Part shown: piece after piece, positions 47,108 through 47,788 of the stretch
How the letters are laid out: the number at the start of each line of letters is the position of its first letter
Position numbering within the stretch: the stretch's first letter is position 1
Source: a virus
Strand: one strand, 5' to 3'
Virus record (IMG/VR): IMGVR_UViG_3300023118_000011
Span: 1-47,788 of that record
Length of the DNA stretch: 47,788 nucleotides
The notes under the pieces: model-generated
Told to the model about the DNA's origin: nothing
Databases searched by the model: none
Seen by the model: the letters and a program-made list of their open reading frames with translations, nothing else
Translations under genes and position numbers: made by a program

Positions 47108-47131
47108 GGGCGGGAGACCGCCCTTTCTTTT
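47108..47131 (+). terminator. intrinsic terminator of the recombination operon
   Basis: GGGCGG-GAGA-CCGCCC (47108-47113 with 47118-47123) is a 6-bp stem with a 4-base loop, followed by TTTCTTTT. It lies 8 bases after the stop of the 312-residue gene. Confidence 0.85.
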
Positions 47132-47140
47132 GTCCATGGC

Positions 47141-47181
47141 TGCAATCCTATGGTTGCAATCTTCGGCGGGATGCGTATACT
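47141..47181 (+). promoter_or_regulatory. TTGCAA-motif promoter (copy C)
   Basis: The 18-base motif at 47141-47158 ends in TTGCAA (47154-47159), which with a 16-base spacer precedes TATACT (47176-47181). This is the best match of the four copies to a sigma-70 promoter. It comes right after the terminator and about 46 bases before the next gene at 47227. In this copy the second half-site acts as the -35 box. Confidence 0.75.
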
Positions 47182-47226
47182 GAACCTGTCCCCGGCGATC
47201 GGCCGGGATTTCAAAGGGTGAATGAC

Positions 47227-47445
47227 ATGATCGGTAATGACCAGCTTCTCGCAATGATCGAAGCAGCGCGCAATGACGGAATCACGATTCTTGTGACCAT
47301 GGATGAAGATGCAAAGATCTTCGAAGGTCGGGACTTGATTGAAACCGTTCAAATCCTTGGCTTGAAGGGATGTGGCCCGCTTCCCATGCCTTGCATAACC
47401 GCGGCAGAGCGCCTTGCTCCAACATACTGGAGCGCCGTCGCATGA
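47227..47445 (+). CDS. hypothetical early protein, 72 aa
   Basis: AAAGGG lies before the ATG at 47227. MIGNDQLLAMIEAARNDGIT then ETVQILGLKGCGPLPMPC. A small alpha/beta protein, first gene after promoter C, of unknown function. Its TGA overlaps the next ATG. Confidence 0.65.
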   Translation: MIGNDQLLAMIEAARNDGITILVTMDEDAKIFEGRDLIETVQILGLKGCGPLPMPCITAAERLAPTYWSAVA

Positions 47446-47636
47446 TCCGCACCGACTTTCGCGAACTCGACCAGCTTGTTCGCCAGTACCTTAAAGCCGG
47501 CTGGTACCCGGCACTGGCTTCCCACGAAGCCGCCATGACCTTCATCCAGCGTCACCGTGCCGAGCGGGCACCGAAGCGCCTTGACGTGCTCAAGGTCTCG
47601 GGTCGGATGGCGCTTAACCGGAGCATTGAAGTATGA
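47442..47636 (+). CDS. hypothetical early protein, 64 aa
   Basis: MIRTDFRELDQLVRQYLKAG, then HEAAMTFIQRHRAERAPKRL, a basic helical protein. ATGA overlaps at both ends make it part of one coupled operon. No family named. Confidence 0.65.
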   Translation: MIRTDFRELDQLVRQYLKAGWYPALASHEAAMTFIQRHRAERAPKRLDVLKVSGRMALNRSIEV

Positions 47637-47788
47637 ACACCGAGACGCAGAAGGTGGATGTGCTGGTGGTATGTGAACTGGTCGGCTTTGCCGAGTCGGC
47701 ACTCGCCTATGTCGATGCAGCGGCAGAAGCAGAGCGCGAACGTCATAAGAAGAACGGCTCCCCAAATAGCCAAGTCATTGCGCAGACG
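47633..47788 (+). CDS. 5' part of junction-spanning small early protein
   Basis: MNTETQKVDVLVVCELVGFA, then a helix AYVDAAAEAERERHKKNG. The frame is open at the window end and continues at position 8 once the seven duplicated bases are merged, ending at 58. It is a 68-residue protein. Function unknown. Confidence 0.7.
   Translation, partial: MNTETQKVDVLVVCELVGFAESALAYVDAAAEAERERHKKNGSPNSQVIAQT
47782..47788. repeat. 7-base terminal duplication
   Basis: GCAGACG at 47782-47788 equals GCAGACG at 1-7. It is best read as an overlap left when a circular sequence was cut open. Confidence 0.6.

Noticed and set aside
1-47788. CRISPR arrays and integrase/attachment sites
   Set aside because: No regularly spaced repeats are seen, and no tyrosine or serine recombinase motif appears in any frame.

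Overview
The window is essentially a complete circular or circularly permuted genome of a tailed double-stranded DNA phage with a contractile tail. The sheath, tube, tape measure, spike and baseplate-J genes, capsid and portal genes, terminase and replication genes are all present. No integrase, excisionase or ParA/B is visible, so a lytic life is likely. The gene content (DUF1073 portal, DUF2184 capsid, DUF2213, DUF4054, DUF3383 sheath, DUF3277 tube, DUF2612), the size near 47.8 kb and the high GC recall the Bcep781/OP2-type myoviruses of Burkholderia and Xanthomonas. That placement is from memory of the families, not from a search. A spanin pair implies a Gram-negative host. The first 7 bases equal the last 7. 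Merging them repairs a gene across the junction, so the real circle is probably 47,781 bp.

Transcription is organised as two divergent arms leaving a control region at about 41.3-41.9 kb. The plus arm (41893 to the end, then 1 to 2054) carries a RecE-like exonuclease, a RecT annealing protein, an SbcC/Rad50-like ATPase and a run of small early genes that mostly overlap by ATGA or GTGA. The minus arm runs from a small HTH regulator (41755) all the way to 2292. Its order is: replication O/P-like genes, a ClpX-type zinc finger, Dam methylase and RusA (41.7-37.6 kb); small early genes with an HNH endonuclease (37.5-34.2 kb); the lysis cassette (34.1-30.7 kb); a non-coding segment; small secreted or accessory genes, a nucleotidyltransferase-like protein and a YbcO-like nuclease (30.1-26.6 kb); terminase, portal and head genes (26.5-16.1 kb); neck, sheath, tube, chaperones and tape measure (16.1-9.2 kb); baseplate, spike and tail fibre (9.2-2.3 kb). 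The arms meet tail to tail at 2.05-2.29 kb, where two strong hairpins lie.

The least ordinary features are regulatory. A promoter-operator motif, TGCAATCCTATGGTTGCA, occurs at four places (6.69, 30.66, 37.59 and 47.15 kb), each beside a good -10 box. One copy drives a two-gene cassette with its own terminator inside the baseplate operon (a moron). Another faces a roughly 370-nt stretch without ORFs that can fold into a 16-bp stem and ends at a terminator. A third element, a roughly 75-nt plus-strand RNA gene between the HTH regulator and the O-like gene, has the layout of lambda OOP. Other points of note are a single-base frameshift near the start of the O-like gene, a U7 slippery site in the tail chaperone, three HNH/AP2 homing-type endonucleases (two antisense to their operon), and a protein that keeps only the C-terminal lobe of T4-type lysozyme.
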